Shown here piece after piece: positions 1-8,391 of a stretch of DNA of 64,000 nucleotides. The notes under the pieces are model-generated. The model did no database searches. It was not told the DNA's origin and saw only the letters and a list, made by a program, of their open reading frames with translations. The stretch is from Microbispora rosea (lineage in GTDB: Bacteria; Actinomycetota; Actinomycetes; Streptosporangiales; Streptosporangiaceae), in the NCBI RefSeq assembly GCF_900156315.1, contig NZ_FTNI01000018.1:124001-188000 (forward strand), written 5' to 3'. The position numbers and the translations under genes are program-made. Every line of letters starts with the position of its first letter. The first letter of the stretch is position 1.

Positions 1-772
1 GGTAGGTGTGGATCAGGAACGTCTCGACGCCGTCGATGGAGTAGACGTGACCGTTCCGGCGGTCGTTGTAGACGTAGTAGCCCCACGCCTTCCCCGCCGA
101 CATGCGCTCGTACAGGTCCGGCATCCTGATGCACGTCGACTGGACGTGCTGCAGGACGGGGTCGCCGTGGAACTCGGATCCGATGGTCTTCCGTACGAGC
201 GAGCGGCCGCCGTCGGCGCCGATGAGATAACGGCCGCGAAGAGTCGTCCTCTCCTCCGAGCCCACCGGGACGATCTCCACCGTCACGCCGTCCTCGTCCT
301 GGGCGACCGCGACGGCCTTGACCTCGTTGCGGAGGCTCACGTTCCGGAGGGAGGCCACGTGCTCCTCGAGGACGGGCTCGAGGAACCGCTGGTTCACGCG
401 ATGCGCCGGCTCGGCGGCCGCCCAGGTGGTGTCGGGGCCCTGCCCGGTTCCGTCGAGACGTGCGGAGGCGGAAGGGATGGGGATGCGGCCGAACTCCTTG
501 CCGGTCACCGAGGTGAGGAAGGCGACGTCCTGCGGGTGGTCGGAGGGGAGGCCGGCCGAGCGAACCCTGTCGGCCAGTCCGAAGCGGCGAAACGCCTCCA
601 TCGTGCGGGCGGCCACGTGGTTGCACTTGACGTTCGGGGGCGCAAGGTAGGGATTCTCCTCGACGATGATCGTCGAGACTCCGTGCGAGTCCAGCTCCAT
701 GGCCGCCAGCAGGCCGACGGGTCCCCCGCCGACGATGATGACGTCGGCGTCGAAGGTGGCGGAGTTGGTCAC
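1..772 (-). CDS. FAD-dependent aromatic-ring monooxygenase (3' end outside window)
   Basis: About 257 N-terminal residues are visible; the gene runs off the left edge. The product opens with a Rossmann FAD-binding motif ([17 protein letters not shown], from about residue 11) and later has the second FAD motif GADGG near residue 200. Both mark group A flavoprotein hydroxylases of the PheA/MhpA type, which use NAD(P)H and O2 to hydroxylate aromatic rings. The start is a GTG at 770-772, which gives the N-terminus immediately before the FAD fold. It follows the decayed MFS transporter by 19 bp on the same strand, so the two formed one unit divergent from the LysR gene. The substrate is unknown; an aromatic acid linked to the neighbouring catabolic genes is an inference. 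Confidence 0.85.
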   Translation of the reverse strand, partial: MTNSATFDADVIIVGGGPVGLLAAMELDSHGVSTIIVEENPYLAPPNVKCNHVAARTMEAFRRFGLADRVRSAGLPSDHPQDVAFLTSVTGKEFGRIPIPSASARLDGTGQGPDTTWAAAEPAHRVNQRFLEPVLEEHVASLRNVSLRNEVKAVAVAQDEDGVTVEIVPVGSEERTTLRGRYLIGADGGRSLVRKTIGSEFHGDPVLQHVQSTCIRMPDLYERMSAGKAWGYYVYNDRRNGHVYSIDGVETFLIHTY

Positions 773-791
773 TTTATGGGACTCCCATCGG

Positions 792-1267
792 TCAGCGGAT
801 CGCAGCGAGATCGCGCTGGTTGCTTTCGGGGATGATGAACAGCGCGACGGCGCAGACGATGAGGGCGGCGATCCACACGCCGCCGAGCAGGGGAAGCCCT
901 CCAGCCGAGGCGGCGAGCGAAGCGATCGCGGAGGCCACCTTCGCGTTGAGCGCGAAGGTCTGGTCGACTCCCTGGGCGGTCGCGTGACCGAGTCCCCACA
1001 CGCTTGCCATGCCGGAGATCGTCGGCTGGGTCATCGCGACGAGCGTGCCGAGAAGGAGGACCTTCGGCGACTTCGCGAGCACATGGCATCGAGCGAGGCG
1101 AAGAAGGCGTGCGCGAAGACCAGTGCGGACGCGCTCGCGTAGAGCAGGAAGTCGTAGAACTCGATCGCACTGCCGAGGAGGCTCGACGCGAGAATCCGCC
1201 GCATCTGCGAAGTGCGTAGAGTCGAGACCGCCCCGGCATGGGGCCCGGTCGTAGGTTTGGCGTGCAT
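792..1267 (-). pseudogene. Decayed MFS (metabolite:H+ symporter) transporter
   Basis: Two out-of-frame pieces match the intact transporter at 3658-4974. The first (1267 down to about 1080) carries the N-terminus with MRRILASSLLGSAIEFYDF, equivalent to residues 20-60 of the intact protein. The second (1082 down to 792) continues with sequence equivalent to residues 242-295, then jumps to the last 40 residues, ending [11 protein letters not shown] against EGRKRDLSAI in the intact protein. About 180 and 100 residues are therefore missing at two internal deletions, and the first junction also shifts frame. No functional 12-helix carrier can be made. The start has an AGGA box 11 bp upstream, so the 5' end of the former gene is intact and may still be transcribed into the monooxygenase gene. 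Confidence 0.8.
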
Positions 1268-1363
1268 CGTCGTATTCCTGGTAGGGGGATCAGGGCGCTC
1301 CATGCCGAACCTCGATGGAGGGACACATCGAGTGTGCGGGGACGCACTTAATCAGGCAATGAC

Positions 1364-1383
1364 AACTATCAGGATTGATAGTT
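1364..1383. promoter_or_regulatory. Perfect palindrome, probable LysR operator
   Basis: AACTATCA-GGAT-TGATAGTT is an 8-bp perfect inverted repeat with a 4-bp spacer, ending one base before the AAGGAG ribosome site of the LysR gene. It lies in the divergent region between that gene and the MFS remnant/monooxygenase unit, the usual place for autoregulation and divergent activation by LysR proteins. The AT-rich dyad stands out from the GC-rich background. Assignment to this LysR is inferred from position. Confidence 0.6.
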
Positions 1384-1396
1384 CAAGGAGACTAAA

Positions 1397-2353
1397 GTGA
1401 ACGGAGCGTCGGCGCTCTCGCTCAGGCAGCTCCAGTACTTCTGCGCCGTCGTCGAGAGCGGTTCGGTCACCGAGGCGGCGAGGAGACTGCACGTGTCCGC
1501 CGGCGGGGTCTCCCTCGCCATCACGCAGCTGGAGGAGCTCCTCGACGTCCAGCTCACGCTGCGTACGCGCGGCAAGGGCGTGGAGATCACCGATGCCGGG
1601 CGAAGCGTCTACGACACCGCCCGAGTGATCGCCCGCAGCATCGAGGACATCCAGGAGCTGGCCGGGACCATCCGCGGCGAGCTGAGCGGCCCCCTGCGGG
1701 TGGGCATCTTCACGACTCTGTCCCCATGGCTGTTCCCGCAGATGGCGGAGTACTTCGCCGAGCATCACCCGGCGATCGATCTCCAGCTGGAGGAAGGAGC
1801 GTCGGCGGCGCTTCAGACGCTCCTGACCGAAGGGCGGCTGGACGCGGCCCTCCTGTACGAGAACCACATCGTCGCCGAGGTCGATGTGCAGCGCCTCGCC
1901 CCCGTCCGGCTGCAGCTCGCCGTCTCGCCCGACCACCCGCTGGCCGGCCACGACAAGGTCTCGCTCAGCGCGCTGCGCGACGAGTACGCCGTCCTTCTCG
2001 CCATGCGCCCGGCCACTGATCATGTGGAGGAGATCCTGCGCAACGCCGGCATCACACCTCGAGTGCGCTGGCGAAGTGCGAACGTCGAGACGATCCGCTC
2101 GCTCGTCGCGCGGGGTCTCGGCTACACGATCATCATGGGCCGTCCCCACGGCGACCTGACCTACGACGGCAAGCCGATCGTTTACCGTCCCATCGCGGAT
2201 GAGATCCCCCCGAATCACATCGTGCTCGCCACTGCGCCCGGCGCCCGGCGCACCGCCCGGGTCGAAGCGCTGCGGGCGTACTGCCGGGAAGCGGTCGCGG
2301 GGCATTTCGCCTCGCGCGACGGCATGCCCGTGAGCAAGCCCGGCGTCCTCTGA
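1397..2353 (+). CDS. LysR-family transcriptional regulator
   Basis: The 318-residue product has the standard LysR length and layout. An N-terminal winged helix-turn-helix (about residues 8-65: LRQLQYFCAVVESGSVTEAA then LHVSAGGVSLAITQLEE) is followed by a substrate-binding domain of periplasmic-binding fold starting near LRVGIFTTLSP. The GTG at 1397 is preferred because AAGGAG sits 8 bp upstream (1384-1389). LysR proteins bind an inducer related to the pathway they control and usually act on the divergent promoter. Here the divergent unit is the MFS remnant plus FAD monooxygenase, and the co-directional unit is the aminotransferase-to-aldehyde dehydrogenase run. Either or both could be targets. 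Confidence 0.92.
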   Translation: MNGASALSLRQLQYFCAVVESGSVTEAARRLHVSAGGVSLAITQLEELLDVQLTLRTRGKGVEITDAGRSVYDTARVIARSIEDIQELAGTIRGELSGPLRVGIFTTLSPWLFPQMAEYFAEHHPAIDLQLEEGASAALQTLLTEGRLDAALLYENHIVAEVDVQRLAPVRLQLAVSPDHPLAGHDKVSLSALRDEYAVLLAMRPATDHVEEILRNAGITPRVRWRSANVETIRSLVARGLGYTIIMGRPHGDLTYDGKPIVYRPIADEIPPNHIVLATAPGARRTARVEALRAYCREAVAGHFASRDGMPVSKPGVL

Positions 2354-2553
2354 GGGAGGCGACGGCCCTTCGGCCCCGGCGGCGAAGGGGCTGCGGGCCT
2401 CCGCGGGTGACGGGCGGGACAAAGTTTCGATTTATTGAATTGTTTAGCCGGATATTTGTGATTGCCGTAATCCCACCGGTGGGCGCAATGTGGTGCAACC
2501 GGCCGCGCGGCCGCGACGGCACGCGGTCGGCGATCGTTCACCGAAGGAGAGAC
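2354..2553 (+). promoter_or_regulatory. Leader with AT-rich block upstream of the aminotransferase operon
   Basis: This 200-bp gap carries an unusually AT-rich stretch (about 2421-2467, containing TTTATTGAATTGTTTAG), followed by GC-rich DNA and the GAAGGAGA ribosome site at 2543-2550. Local AT richness of this kind usually marks a promoter or activator site in high-GC genomes. I could not fix a -35/-10 pair. The open frame that runs through it from 2407 is judged untranslated, because the conserved aminotransferase N-terminus begins at 2554. Confidence 0.35.
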
Positions 2554-3624
2554 GTGGGATCACTGAGGATCGCCCACCGGCTCGAAGGCTTGCCTCCGTA
2601 CGTGCCGGGTCGACGTCCCGAACGCGGAGAGACGCGCAGGCAGGCGCGCCTCGCGTCCAACGAGGTCCCGTGGCCTCCGCAGGCGGCGATCGTGGATGCG
2701 ATGAGGGCCGCGCTCGATGACGCACACCGGTATCCGGACATGCAGTACACCGAGCTTCGCGGGGCCATCGCGGCGCACGTCGGCCGGCCGGCCGGTGGCA
2801 TCGCGGTCGCCAACGGTTCCACCGCGCTGCTGCGGGACATCGTCGGCGTCCTCGTCGAAGCCGACTCCGAGGTGATCTTCGCCGAGCCGAGCTTTCCGTA
2901 CTACCGGACCGCCGCCATCGCCAACTCGGCGGTGCCGGTCGCCGTTCCGCTGCTGTCGCATGCACACGACCTGGACGCCATGCGCGATGCCATCACAGCC
3001 CGCACCCGGGTCGTCGTCATCTGCAACCCGAACAATCCGACGGGCACGGCGTACACCAACGCGGAACTCAAGGACTTCCTGGCGCGCATACCCGAGGACG
3101 TCGCCGTCGTCCTCGACGAGGCGTACGTCGAGTTCGCGACGGACGTCGACGGTCTGGAACTCCTGGACGGGCATCCGAACGTGATCGTCGTCCGCACGCT
3201 CAGCAAGGCCCACGGTCTCGCGGGCCTGCGCATCGGCTACGCGATCGGTGACGGCGAGGTGATGAGCTACGTGTCGCGCATGGGAGTCCCGTTCCGCATC
3301 GACGGCGTCGCCGTCGCGGGGGCGCTGGCCGCGCTTCAGCCGGAGCAGGTGGCCGAGTCCGGGCGTCGCGTCGCGTCGATCGTGGCGGAGCGCGCACTCC
3401 TCACCGCGGCACTTCGCTCCCGCGGATGGAACGTCGTCGAATCCGCGGCGAACTTCGTCTTCCTTCCGCTGGGCGAATCTGCCGCGGCCGTGGCCAGGGA
3501 ATGCGCGGCCAAGGGCGTGCTCGTGCGCCCGATCGGTGGCGGCATACGAGTGACCGTCGGCTCCCCGGAGGACACCGAGCACCTCCTCGACGCCCTCCCC
3601 GTCTTCTCCAACGACCCCCGCTGA
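2554..3624 (+). CDS. Histidinol-phosphate/aromatic aminotransferase-like PLP enzyme
   Basis: This 356-residue class I/II aminotransferase shows the HisC-type signature: ASNEVPWPP near the N-terminus, NPNNPTGTAY for phosphate and substrate binding, DEAYVEF, and the PLP lysine in TLSKAHGLAGLRIGYA. The GTG at 2554 is chosen because GAAGGAGA precedes it by 3-4 bp and it matches the family start; an upstream extension to 2407 has no such support. HisC-like enzymes also act as aromatic amino acid aminotransferases. Placement ahead of a transporter, a ThDP enzyme and an aldehyde dehydrogenase suggests catabolic transamination of an (aromatic) amino acid rather than histidine synthesis. That role is inferred. 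Confidence 0.85.
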   Translation: MGSLRIAHRLEGLPPYVPGRRPERGETRRQARLASNEVPWPPQAAIVDAMRAALDDAHRYPDMQYTELRGAIAAHVGRPAGGIAVANGSTALLRDIVGVLVEADSEVIFAEPSFPYYRTAAIANSAVPVAVPLLSHAHDLDAMRDAITARTRVVVICNPNNPTGTAYTNAELKDFLARIPEDVAVVLDEAYVEFATDVDGLELLDGHPNVIVVRTLSKAHGLAGLRIGYAIGDGEVMSYVSRMGVPFRIDGVAVAGALAALQPEQVAESGRRVASIVAERALLTAALRSRGWNVVESAANFVFLPLGESAAAVARECAAKGVLVRPIGGGIRVTVGSPEDTEHLLDALPVFSNDPR

Positions 3625-3657
3625 CACACCGTCGCGGCCATACCTGAAAGACCCCCC

Positions 3658-4974
3658 ATGGAATCGAACATCACAGTCACGCGGCAGGACCGATCCGACT
3701 CTCTGTGGCATGGCCCGATGCGACGCATCCTGATGTCCAGCTTCAGCGGCAGCGTGATTGAGTTCTACGACTTCGTCCTGTACGTCATCGCGGCCGCGGT
3801 CGTCTTCCCGCACGTCTTCTTCAACAACCTCTCGCCGACGATGGCGACCATCGCCTCCTTCGTCACGCTCGCCGTCGGGTACGTCGGGCGACCGCTCGGA
3901 GGCGTGATCTTCGGCCACTTCGGCGACAGGCTCGGCCGCAAGGGCGTGCTCGTCACCACCATGCTCCTCATGGGCGTTTCGACCATGGCGATCGGGCTCC
4001 TTCCCGCCACCGCCACCGTCGGTGTCCTGGCGCCGATCCTCCTCGTCCTCTGCCGGGTCCTGCAGGGGGTGGCCGTCGGCGGCGAGTGGGGCGGCGCGAT
4101 GCTCATCGCCCTCGAGAACTCGCCCGGCGCCAAGCGTGGTTTCGCTGCCTCGTTCGCGAGCCTCGGCGCACCGGCCGGCGCGATGCTCGCCACCGGCTCC
4201 ATCTCCCTCGCCTCCAGCCTCCCGCAGGACCAGTTCCTCTCGTGGGGATGGCGCATCCCCTTCCTGTTCAGCGTCCTGCTCGTCCTGGTCGGAATGACCA
4301 TCCGTCTGAAGGTCAGCGAGAGCCCGCTGTTCAAGTCGCTGGGCCTGGAAGCGGAGAAGCGGAAGGTGCCGATCCTGGAGGTCCTGCGCCGCTACCCGTC
4401 GCAGGCCGCGCTCGGCATCACCGTCGCGATCAGCCAGCTGACCATCGACGGCATCGCCACCTCATGGGCGGTCAACCACGCCGTCGAGCTCGGGGCCGAC
4501 CGCACGACCATCCTGAACCTGAAGATCTTCGGCTCGATCGCCCTCCTCATCGCGGCCATCATCAGCGCCCGGCTGAGCGACCGTTGGGGGCGGCGTCTGC
4601 CCCTCGCCGCCGGCATCGTGGCAGCGCTGATCTTCGTCTTCCCGATGCTCAACCTGATCCAGACGGGCACCGCGGGGGGCTTCGCCGCCGCCGTCATCGT
4701 CGGCCAGTTCATCCAGGGATTCATCCTCGGTCCGCTCGCCGCGTTCCTGGCGGAGCTGTTCCCCACGCGCCTTCGTTTCACCGGCGCCTCGCTGTGCTTC
4801 CAGACCGCTTCGGCGCTCGGCTCGGGCTTCACACCGCTCATCGCGACCTCCCTGGTCGCCGTCGGCGGTGGAATCGCCGTGCTGGGCTGGGTGTGGATGG
4901 GGGTGCTCGCCGTCTGCCTCGTGGCGACTCTGATCGCGTCGGAGGGCCGGAAGCGGGATCTCAGCGCCATCTAG
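3658..4974 (+). CDS. MFS metabolite:H+ symporter (MHS family)
   Basis: This 438-residue, 12-helix carrier begins with the MHS-family hallmark GSVIEFYDFVLY, followed by GYVGRPLGGVIFGHFGDRLGRK, the loop 2-3 MFS motif. MHS carriers import organic acids such as citrate, proline/betaine, shikimate or aromatic acids with protons. It starts 33 bp after the aminotransferase with GAAAGA upstream, and the ThDP enzyme follows by 66 bp, so it is likely one operon. It is the intact counterpart of the broken copy at 792-1267. It is the probable uptake system for the substrate of this pathway. Confidence 0.9.
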   Translation: MESNITVTRQDRSDSLWHGPMRRILMSSFSGSVIEFYDFVLYVIAAAVVFPHVFFNNLSPTMATIASFVTLAVGYVGRPLGGVIFGHFGDRLGRKGVLVTTMLLMGVSTMAIGLLPATATVGVLAPILLVLCRVLQGVAVGGEWGGAMLIALENSPGAKRGFAASFASLGAPAGAMLATGSISLASSLPQDQFLSWGWRIPFLFSVLLVLVGMTIRLKVSESPLFKSLGLEAEKRKVPILEVLRRYPSQAALGITVAISQLTIDGIATSWAVNHAVELGADRTTILNLKIFGSIALLIAAIISARLSDRWGRRLPLAAGIVAALIFVFPMLNLIQTGTAGGFAAAVIVGQFIQGFILGPLAAFLAELFPTRLRFTGASLCFQTASALGSGFTPLIATSLVAVGGGIAVLGWVWMGVLAVCLVATLIASEGRKRDLSAI

Positions 4975-5040
4975 CGGTCCGAGACACTCCCGCAGAAGCC
5001 CCGCATCACACCCGCTCAGGAGCGGAGGAAAGGTAAGCCA

Positions 5041-6651
5041 ATGACGAAGACCGGTGGAGAACTCCTCGCCGAACAGCTGATCGCGGAGGGCGTTCGAACG
5101 ATCTTCGGAGTTCCCGGGATCCAGTTGGACTACGCGCTGGACGGTCTCGCGCAGAACCGCGAGTCGATCGATTTCATCTCGGCGCGGCACGAGCAGGGCG
5201 CCGCGTACATGGCGGACGGCTACGCGCGGGTGGCCGACAGGCCCGGCGTCTGCATGGTCGTGCCCGGACCCGGCCTCCTGAACGCCGCCGCGGCGTTGTC
5301 GACCGCGTACGCGACGAACAGTCCCGTCGTCTGCATCGCCGGTCAGATCCCTTCGCCGACCATCGGCCGGGGTCTCGGCATGCTTCATGAGATCCCGGGG
5401 CAGTCGGACCTCCTCCGTTCGCTCACCAAGTGGAACGGGATCGCTACGTCGCCCGAGGAGATCCCCGGCCTCGTACGCGAAGCGTTCACGCGGGTCTCCA
5501 GCGGACGCCCGCGGCCCGTCGGCATCGAGATCCCACCGGACGTGCTCCAGGCGAAGACGACCGCCGGGGTGGCGCCCCCCGAGGGTGACCTCACCGATGA
5601 GATCGACGAGGACTCGGTCGGCCGTGCCGTCGAGCTCCTCGCCGCCGCCGAGCGGCCCGTGATCGTCGCGGGGGGAGGAGTGCGCGACGCCGCATCCGGC
5701 GCCGCACTCCAGGCACTCGCCGAGCGACTCGGCGCGCCCGTCATCACCAGCCGGAACGGCAAGGGCGCCATCAGCGACCGGCACCCGCTCGCCCTGTCGC
5801 GACTGGCCGGCGCGGACGTCCTCGCGGACGCCGACGTCGTGCTCGCCGTCGGCACCCGCTTCATCACGATGACCGGGCAGCCGGTCGTCCGGCCCGGACG
5901 CCGCCGCCTCATCGCGATCAACGCGGATCCCGCCGACGTGGGCGCGCCGCGCGAGTTCGACGTCGCCGTCATCGCCGACGCCAGGGTCGCGCTGGAGGCG
6001 ATCGCGAGCTCCCTCCCCGACGGCAGGCGTGAGGCGCCGGAGCTCGACGGCCACCGCAAGCGGGAACGTGACGCCCTGAGCGTGATCGCGCCTCAGGTGG
6101 AGTGGCTCCGGGCGATCCGCGGGGCCATGCCGGACGACGGCGTCTTCGTGGAAGAGCTCACGCAGGTCGGCTACGCGGCGCGCCTGGCGTTCCCCGTGTA
6201 CGAGCCGGGAACCTACGTGACGCCCGGCTACCAGGGCACGCTCGGCTACGGTTTCCCGACCGGTCTCGGCGCGGCCGTCGGAGCCGAGGGCCGGCAGGTC
6301 GTCTCGATCAACGGTGACGGTGGTTTCGGGTGGGCGCTGCAGGAGCTGTCCACGGCCGCCAAGTACGCTATCGGGCTCGTGACGGTGGTGTTCCGCAACG
6401 ACGCGTTCGGCAACGTCCAGCGCATCCAGACCGAGACGTTCGGCCGCAACATCGGCGTCGAGCTCAAGAACCCCGACTTCGTCGCCCTGGCCGGGGAGTT
6501 CGGCGTCGCGGGCGAGCGGGTGACCACGCCGGAGGCGCTCGGCGCCGCGATCCGCAACGCCCGCGGGACGGACGCGCCGGTGCTCATCGAGGTTCCGTTC
6601 GGTGACGTCCCCTCCCCGTGGAAGCTCCTGGCAGAACCGTCCATCGGCTGA
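5041..6651 (+). CDS. Thiamine-diphosphate enzyme, decarboxylase / acetolactate synthase large-subunit-like
   Basis: The 536-residue product has the three-domain ThDP fold. The Pyr domain contains the catalytic glutamate E51 in ARHEQGAAYMADGYAR, a central domain follows, and the PP domain binds ThDP-Mg through GDGGFGWALQELSTAAKYAI (G425-D426-G427) ending in a conserved N. An excellent GGAGGAAAGG ribosome site precedes the ATG. The family includes acetolactate synthase, benzoylformate, phenylpyruvate and indolepyruvate decarboxylases, and benzaldehyde lyase, which sequence reading alone cannot separate. With an aminotransferase upstream and an aldehyde dehydrogenase immediately downstream, 2-oxo-acid decarboxylation to an aldehyde is the best guess. 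No small regulatory subunit (IlvN) is present, which argues against acetolactate synthase. Confidence 0.85.
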   Translation: MTKTGGELLAEQLIAEGVRTIFGVPGIQLDYALDGLAQNRESIDFISARHEQGAAYMADGYARVADRPGVCMVVPGPGLLNAAAALSTAYATNSPVVCIAGQIPSPTIGRGLGMLHEIPGQSDLLRSLTKWNGIATSPEEIPGLVREAFTRVSSGRPRPVGIEIPPDVLQAKTTAGVAPPEGDLTDEIDEDSVGRAVELLAAAERPVIVAGGGVRDAASGAALQALAERLGAPVITSRNGKGAISDRHPLALSRLAGADVLADADVVLAVGTRFITMTGQPVVRPGRRRLIAINADPADVGAPREFDVAVIADARVALEAIASSLPDGRREAPELDGHRKRERDALSVIAPQVEWLRAIRGAMPDDGVFVEELTQVGYAARLAFPVYEPGTYVTPGYQGTLGYGFPTGLGAAVGAEGRQVVSINGDGGFGWALQELSTAAKYAIGLVTVVFRNDAFGNVQRIQTETFGRNIGVELKNPDFVALAGEFGVAGERVTTPEALGAAIRNARGTDAPVLIEVPFGDVPSPWKLLAEPSIG

Positions 6652-6710
6652 GCGGCGACGCGAAGAGCCGTTCAGGGCTCACCAACTCACGATCCAGGAA
6701 GGCTGGATTC

Positions 6711-8150
6711 ATGGCATCTCCCAGGGGCACCGTCGACGATTCGCTGTGGCTGGACAATGCCCGGGTCGTCCCGTCGGGGTCGACGTACGTGCCGGTGGAC
6801 GACTCCGCGACCGGTGAGGAGATCGCCAGGGTGCGGTCCGCCACCAGCGAGGACGTCGACCGCGCATTCGACTCGGCCGCACGCGCGCAGAGGCGGTGGG
6901 CGGGCGTCTCGCCCGCTGATCGCGTCGCCGTGGTCGGGAAGGCCGCGGACATCCTGGAGGGCATGGCGGACGACCTCGCCGTCACGATGCAGGCGGAGGT
7001 CGGCACCGTGGCGAGTCAGGTCCGCGGCGCGCAGGTCGGCCTGGGCCTCGCGGCCATGCGTCTCACGGCGGCCTCGGCTTTCGCCACGATCACGGAGCGC
7101 GAGAGGATCGGCGGCTCGGAGGTCGTCCGGGAACCCGCGGGCGTCGTCGGAGCGATCACCCCGTGGAACTATCCGCTGTTCCAGGTGGCTTTGAAGGTGG
7201 CGCCGGCGATCGCCGCCGGTTGCGGCGTCGTGCTCAAGCCGGCGGAGGTCGCCCCGCTCACGACGTTCCTCGTGGCGGAGGCGTTCGCCGAGGCCGGGCT
7301 CCCCGCGGGCGTGCTGAACGTCGTCTGCGGCAGCGGCGCAAGCGTGGGCAGCGCGATCGCGGGCCATCCGCGCGCGGACTTCGTCTCCTTCACCGGCTCC
7401 GTCGCGGCCGGGCGCGAGGTCGCCATGGCCGCCGCCCGGTGGGGCACGCGCACATCGCTGGAACTGGGCGGAAAGAGCGCCGCGATCGTCCTCGACGAGG
7501 ACAAGGTGCGGGCCGCGGTGCGGCACACGATCGCAAGCTGCTTCGGCAACGCGGGGCAGACGTGTGCGGCGCTGTCCCGGCTGATCGTTCCGCGCCACCT
7601 CCTCGAAGAGGCCGAGGACGAGGTCCGCGCCGTGCTGGAGCAGGTCGTCGTGGGCGACCCCTTCGACGCGGCCAGCACCGTCGGACCGCTGGCGAGCCGG
7701 GAACAACGAAACAGAGTGGCCGAGCACCTCCGCGTCGCCGGCGAGACCGCAGGGGTGCGCACCGTCGCGGCGAAGGACGTCTCCCACCTCACACGCGGTT
7801 GGTACGCGGCACCTACGGTGGTCGTGGCCGACGATCCAGGCGCGCCGATCGTGCAGGAGGAAGTGTTCGGACCCGTGCTCGCGATCCAGCCTGCCGACGA
7901 CGAGGCGCATGCGGTCGAGCTCGCGGAAGGGACGCGGTTCGGCCTCATCGCCCGCGTGTGGACCGATGACGATGCCCGCTTCGAGCGCGTCGCCCGGCGG
8001 CTTCGAGTCGGCGGCGTGATCCAGAGCGACGCGCCGACCGCGTGGGACGCGCCGTTCGGAGGCGTCAAGGACTCCGGGTACGGGCGCGAGCGCGGTGCGT
8101 ACGGTGTCGAGGAGTACCTCGTTCCCAAGTCTCTGCAGCGCGGAGGCTGA
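6711..8150 (+). CDS. NAD(P)-dependent aldehyde dehydrogenase
   Basis: This 479-residue ALDH has all core elements: ITPWNYPLFQ for cofactor binding, KPAEVAPLT, FTGSVAAGREV, the general base E251 in LELGGKS and the catalytic thiol C285 in GNAGQTCAALSR. The E-C spacing of 34 is normal. The C-terminal EEVFGPVL and APFGGVKDSGYGRE motifs are intact. The ATG at 6711 is preferred over the open frame from 6618 because AGGAAGG precedes it. It lies 59 bp after the ThDP enzyme and would oxidise the aldehyde made there to the acid. The C-terminal PFGGVKDSGYGRE is typical of benzaldehyde/vanillin/succinate-semialdehyde types. Confidence 0.92.
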   Translation: MASPRGTVDDSLWLDNARVVPSGSTYVPVDDSATGEEIARVRSATSEDVDRAFDSAARAQRRWAGVSPADRVAVVGKAADILEGMADDLAVTMQAEVGTVASQVRGAQVGLGLAAMRLTAASAFATITERERIGGSEVVREPAGVVGAITPWNYPLFQVALKVAPAIAAGCGVVLKPAEVAPLTTFLVAEAFAEAGLPAGVLNVVCGSGASVGSAIAGHPRADFVSFTGSVAAGREVAMAAARWGTRTSLELGGKSAAIVLDEDKVRAAVRHTIASCFGNAGQTCAALSRLIVPRHLLEEAEDEVRAVLEQVVVGDPFDAASTVGPLASREQRNRVAEHLRVAGETAGVRTVAAKDVSHLTRGWYAAPTVVVADDPGAPIVQEEVFGPVLAIQPADDEAHAVELAEGTRFGLIARVWTDDDARFERVARRLRVGGVIQSDAPTAWDAPFGGVKDSGYGRERGAYGVEEYLVPKSLQRGG

Positions 8151-8321
8151 CAGGTCTGACCCCTCGACGTGCTCGTGGGGGAGCGGCCCACGCTGTACGG
8201 CACGGGTTCGAGCCACGCCCGCGTACATTCACCGCGCGCCTGCTCGTGTCGGCGAGCGACCGGGGCCGGCCGCTGAGGGCGTTCTCCCGCACGAGCCGCC
8301 TTGCCGCCGACAGGCCCACGG

Positions 8322-8344
8322 CGGGAAAGGTCCTCGATTTCCCG
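8322..8344. promoter_or_regulatory. Inverted repeat upstream of the STAND ATPase gene
   Basis: CGGGAAA at 8322-8328 and TTTCCCG at 8338-8344 form perfect 7-bp arms around a 9-bp loop, 47 bp before the ATG of the NB-ARC gene, inside a 241-bp gap. It could be a repressor site or the terminator of the upstream dehydrogenase operon. The absence of a T-run and the position near the next start favour an operator. The binding protein is unknown. Confidence 0.4.
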
Positions 8345-8391
8345 GCATCTCCGCAAGGACAGCGCGATCCGGGACTTCTAAGGTCGAGGTC

